A stretch of 14,995 bases of DNA from Candidatus Woesearchaeota archaeon. GTDB taxonomy: Archaea; Nanobdellota; Nanobdellia; Woesearchaeales; WJKV01. The stretch covers positions 1 to 14,995 of the forward strand of contig JAHWHE010000037.1 of NCBI GenBank assembly GCA_019323495.1, written 5' to 3'. Positions 13,320-14,995 of the stretch are shown here, piece by piece (position 1 is the stretch's first letter; each line of letters opens with the position of its first letter). Both the position numbers and the translations under genes were made by a program. The notes below the pieces were generated by a model. It was not told the origin of the DNA and ran no database searches. It saw only the letters and a list, made by a program, of their open reading frames with translations.

Positions 13320-14995
13320 TTGGTGGATTATAGAGATTGTAAAGTAAATCTTAACAATAACTATAAACTTCTAGTCTTAGTTCTCCTGTTAGTTTCTATA
13401 TTTTCTGTATCAGTTTCTGTTTCGGCAGGAGCTGACTATAGCACCAATTTTGCCCTGAATGAAACTAGCGGGAGTTCGGACAGCCAAATTTATAGCTCAG
13501 ACACCTCCATTTCATCTTCTAGCGATCTTATCATAGACCTGCAGTACAAGAGCGGGACTGATTATGATATTGACAATGACGGCATAGAGGATAAAGAAAC
13601 AGGAATAGTAGACCTGACTGTTGAGGACACTGGATTTGTGGGCGATGTTGATACAAACAAGCTGTGTGCAAGATGGGAAGTCTACAGCAGAGAAGAAGAA
13701 AAGACAACAACTGTCTGTTATGGTGCGGAACAGTGCTGTGGATTTATCGATTTGTTGGCCACAACAGCTAGCTGGGACCAGGTGTTCCAGCTGCACTATG
13801 GCAGATTCGGAGCAACTGAAAACAACGATGTAACCGCGCAGGTTCTTCATGTTGACTATGACCTGGGCAGAGATTACTACAACATATTTTATTCAGGTAG
13901 GAAGACCTTGCCTGTCAAGTTCTTAGACTTGTCTAATTGGCAGCTCGACATACATACTGACAAAGAATATTATCTGCCGAACGAGGCAGTTAGATTCTTT
14001 ATCACGAACAGTATGGAAGAAGCAGATGTCCAGATGTCTATAAGCGACGGAAAAAATGTGTACAACATCATCTACACTGGACAAGCAGTCGAATTTACCC
14101 CTACTACCCCTGGGGACTATACTGCAATAGTTACTGCAACTCTTGGCGACAATGTGAAGACCAAGACTTTTGAATTCACAGTTTCAGAAGAAGCTGTGAT
14201 TTCCCCAACTACTTCTAGAGACAAGCTGTACATCGCGAGACAAGTGTATTATCTGGGCGAGACAGTCGAGATAGTGCTCGATGTCGAAAACATGACGAGC
14301 GCAGAACTGGACATTGTCAGCAGCAATACATTGTACAGATACAACAATGTAGGAGAACTTTTCTATTTCACTCCGCCTGACGCAAGCCAGTACATCGTGA
14401 CTGCAACAGTTTTGACGCCTCAAGGAGAAAAAGAGTTCACAAAGAATTTTACAGTGAGCACAGGACCTATGAAAGTTAACCTTGGGCTTGAGAATTCTTT
14501 GAGGCGCGGGCTGAACATAGAAAAAATGGAGCTTTATGAAGTAGGAACCAAGTCGAATCTTGGCGTGCTTGGAAACAGACTTGACATGGAATTCGGCAAG
14601 AAGTATGACCTGCTGATCAAACTAAAGAAGGACGCTGTTCAAGCCGCAGCATCGAACGAGACAAACCAGACAAATGGAACAGATGAAACAGATGATTTTG
14701 CATCACAAGCAGCTCAATCTATGAATCCTATAAAATCCATCTTCGTAAGAGGATTGAGGGCAGAATCGCCTGATGCATTAACATTGAAGATAGACGAGAA
14801 CATAGCTGATTTCAAGTACAGTTTCTCGCAACTGTATGCAATTGATCCGTCCGGCATGCTGTTCGACAATGCAACAGTCACTGTTGTCGCGCAAGGAAAC
14901 GTACTTTATAAGTGCAAGGACTGGAGCTTTATTGCGCAGACTTGTGAGAATGATGTCTGGGAATTGTACATGACAGGACTGGTGCCTGGCCAGGA
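13320..14995 (+). CDS. Secreted surface protein with Ig-like repeats (cut by window end)
   Basis: 558 codons visible without a stop; the gene runs past base 14995. The frame opens after TAG 13296. The start is TTG 13320 (8 bases after GGGGG 13307-13311) or GTG 13323 next to it; the choice is uncertain. A short polar start with Cys7 is followed by a hydrophobic signal segment at about 17-35, probably cut after SVSA. Residues about 207-289 and 301-380 are tandem copies of one beta-sandwich domain, with DKEYYLPNEAV and ARQVYYLGETV openings, a GEL/GQA-FTP turn, and T-KTFEFTV and EKEFTKNFTV endings; this resembles Ig-like or MG2-type folds. The region around 530-546 (YKCKDWSFIAQTCENDVWEL) resembles a Cys module of DPANN surface proteins. 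Several Asn-x-Thr sites (NET, NMT, NFT, NQT, NGT, NAT) suggest N-glycosylation. Likely envelope or S-layer-like protein; the ligand is unknown. Confidence 0.8.
   Translation, partial: MVDYRDCKVNLNNNYKLLVLVLLLVSIFSVSVSVSAGADYSTNFALNETSGSSDSQIYSSDTSISSSSDLIIDLQYKSGTDYDIDNDGIEDKETGIVDLTVEDTGFVGDVDTNKLCARWEVYSREEEKTTTVCYGAEQCCGFIDLLATTASWDQVFQLHYGRFGATENNDVTAQVLHVDYDLGRDYYNIFYSGRKTLPVKFLDLSNWQLDIHTDKEYYLPNEAVRFFITNSMEEADVQMSISDGKNVYNIIYTGQAVEFTPTTPGDYTAIVTATLGDNVKTKTFEFTVSEEAVISPTTSRDKLYIARQVYYLGETVEIVLDVENMTSAELDIVSSNTLYRYNNVGELFYFTPPDASQYIVTATVLTPQGEKEFTKNFTVSTGPMKVNLGLENSLRRGLNIEKMELYEVGTKSNLGVLGNRLDMEFGKKYDLLIKLKKDAVQAAASNETNQTNGTDETDDFASQAAQSMNPIKSIFVRGLRAESPDALTLKIDENIADFKYSFSQLYAIDPSGMLFDNATVTVVAQGNVLYKCKDWSFIAQTCENDVWELYMTGLVPGQ

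Noticed and set aside
13512..14423. Minus-strand frames inside the surface protein gene
   Set aside because: The plus-strand frame is open across the whole stretch with a signal peptide and domain repeats, so these are shadows.

Overview
The window reads as chromosome of an archaeon, most likely a DPANN lineage of the Woesearchaeota/Pacearchaeota kind. The evidence is in the sequence: A+T-rich intergenic spaces carry TTTATAWA-type TATA boxes, usually 26-31 bases before an ATG (leaderless genes). The only translation gene is a type-2 (archaeal, methanogen-type) seryl-tRNA synthetase, and the last gene looks like a large glycosylated archaeal surface protein. The lineage is an inference from protein style; no rRNA or tRNA gene was seen. 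I also saw no insertion sequence and no CRISPR array.

Layout. 1-540 (+) is the end of a DUF58 protein. 546-1511 (-) is a secreted Cys-rich protein with a long Pro-Thr linker. 1599-3164 (+) is serS2. 3189-3581 and 3654-4124 (-) are two small membrane proteins. 4263-5285 (+) is a DHH/DHHA1 phosphoesterase starting at TTG behind a GGTGAT ribosome-binding site. 5335-5439 (+) is a 34-residue basic mini-gene with its own TATA box. 5533-6093 (+) is a protein with two HCC zinc motifs. 6242-8023 (+) is a tandem nucleotidyltransferase-fold protein whose first copy has lost the catalytic motif. 8046-9968 (-) is a ClpX/HslU-like AAA+ unfoldase with a new N-terminal region and without the ClpP-docking loop. 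10047-10817 (-) is a TPR-like protein. 11061-13181 (+) is a 706-residue, very charged helical orphan. 13320-14995 (+) is the beginning of a secreted protein with Ig-like repeats that runs off the window.

How the genes fit together. Most genes are single transcription units with their own promoter, so there is little operon logic. The most suggestive neighbours are the TPR-like gene and the AAA+ gene on the same strand, which could be an adaptor and an unfoldase. The two secreted proteins (546-1511 and 13320 onward) and the two membrane proteins point to cell-envelope functions. The most unusual items are the loop-less ClpX-like ATPase, the duplicated nucleotidyltransferase with one dead copy, the twin anti-sigma-like zinc motifs in an organism that should have no sigma factor, and the 706-residue orphan.
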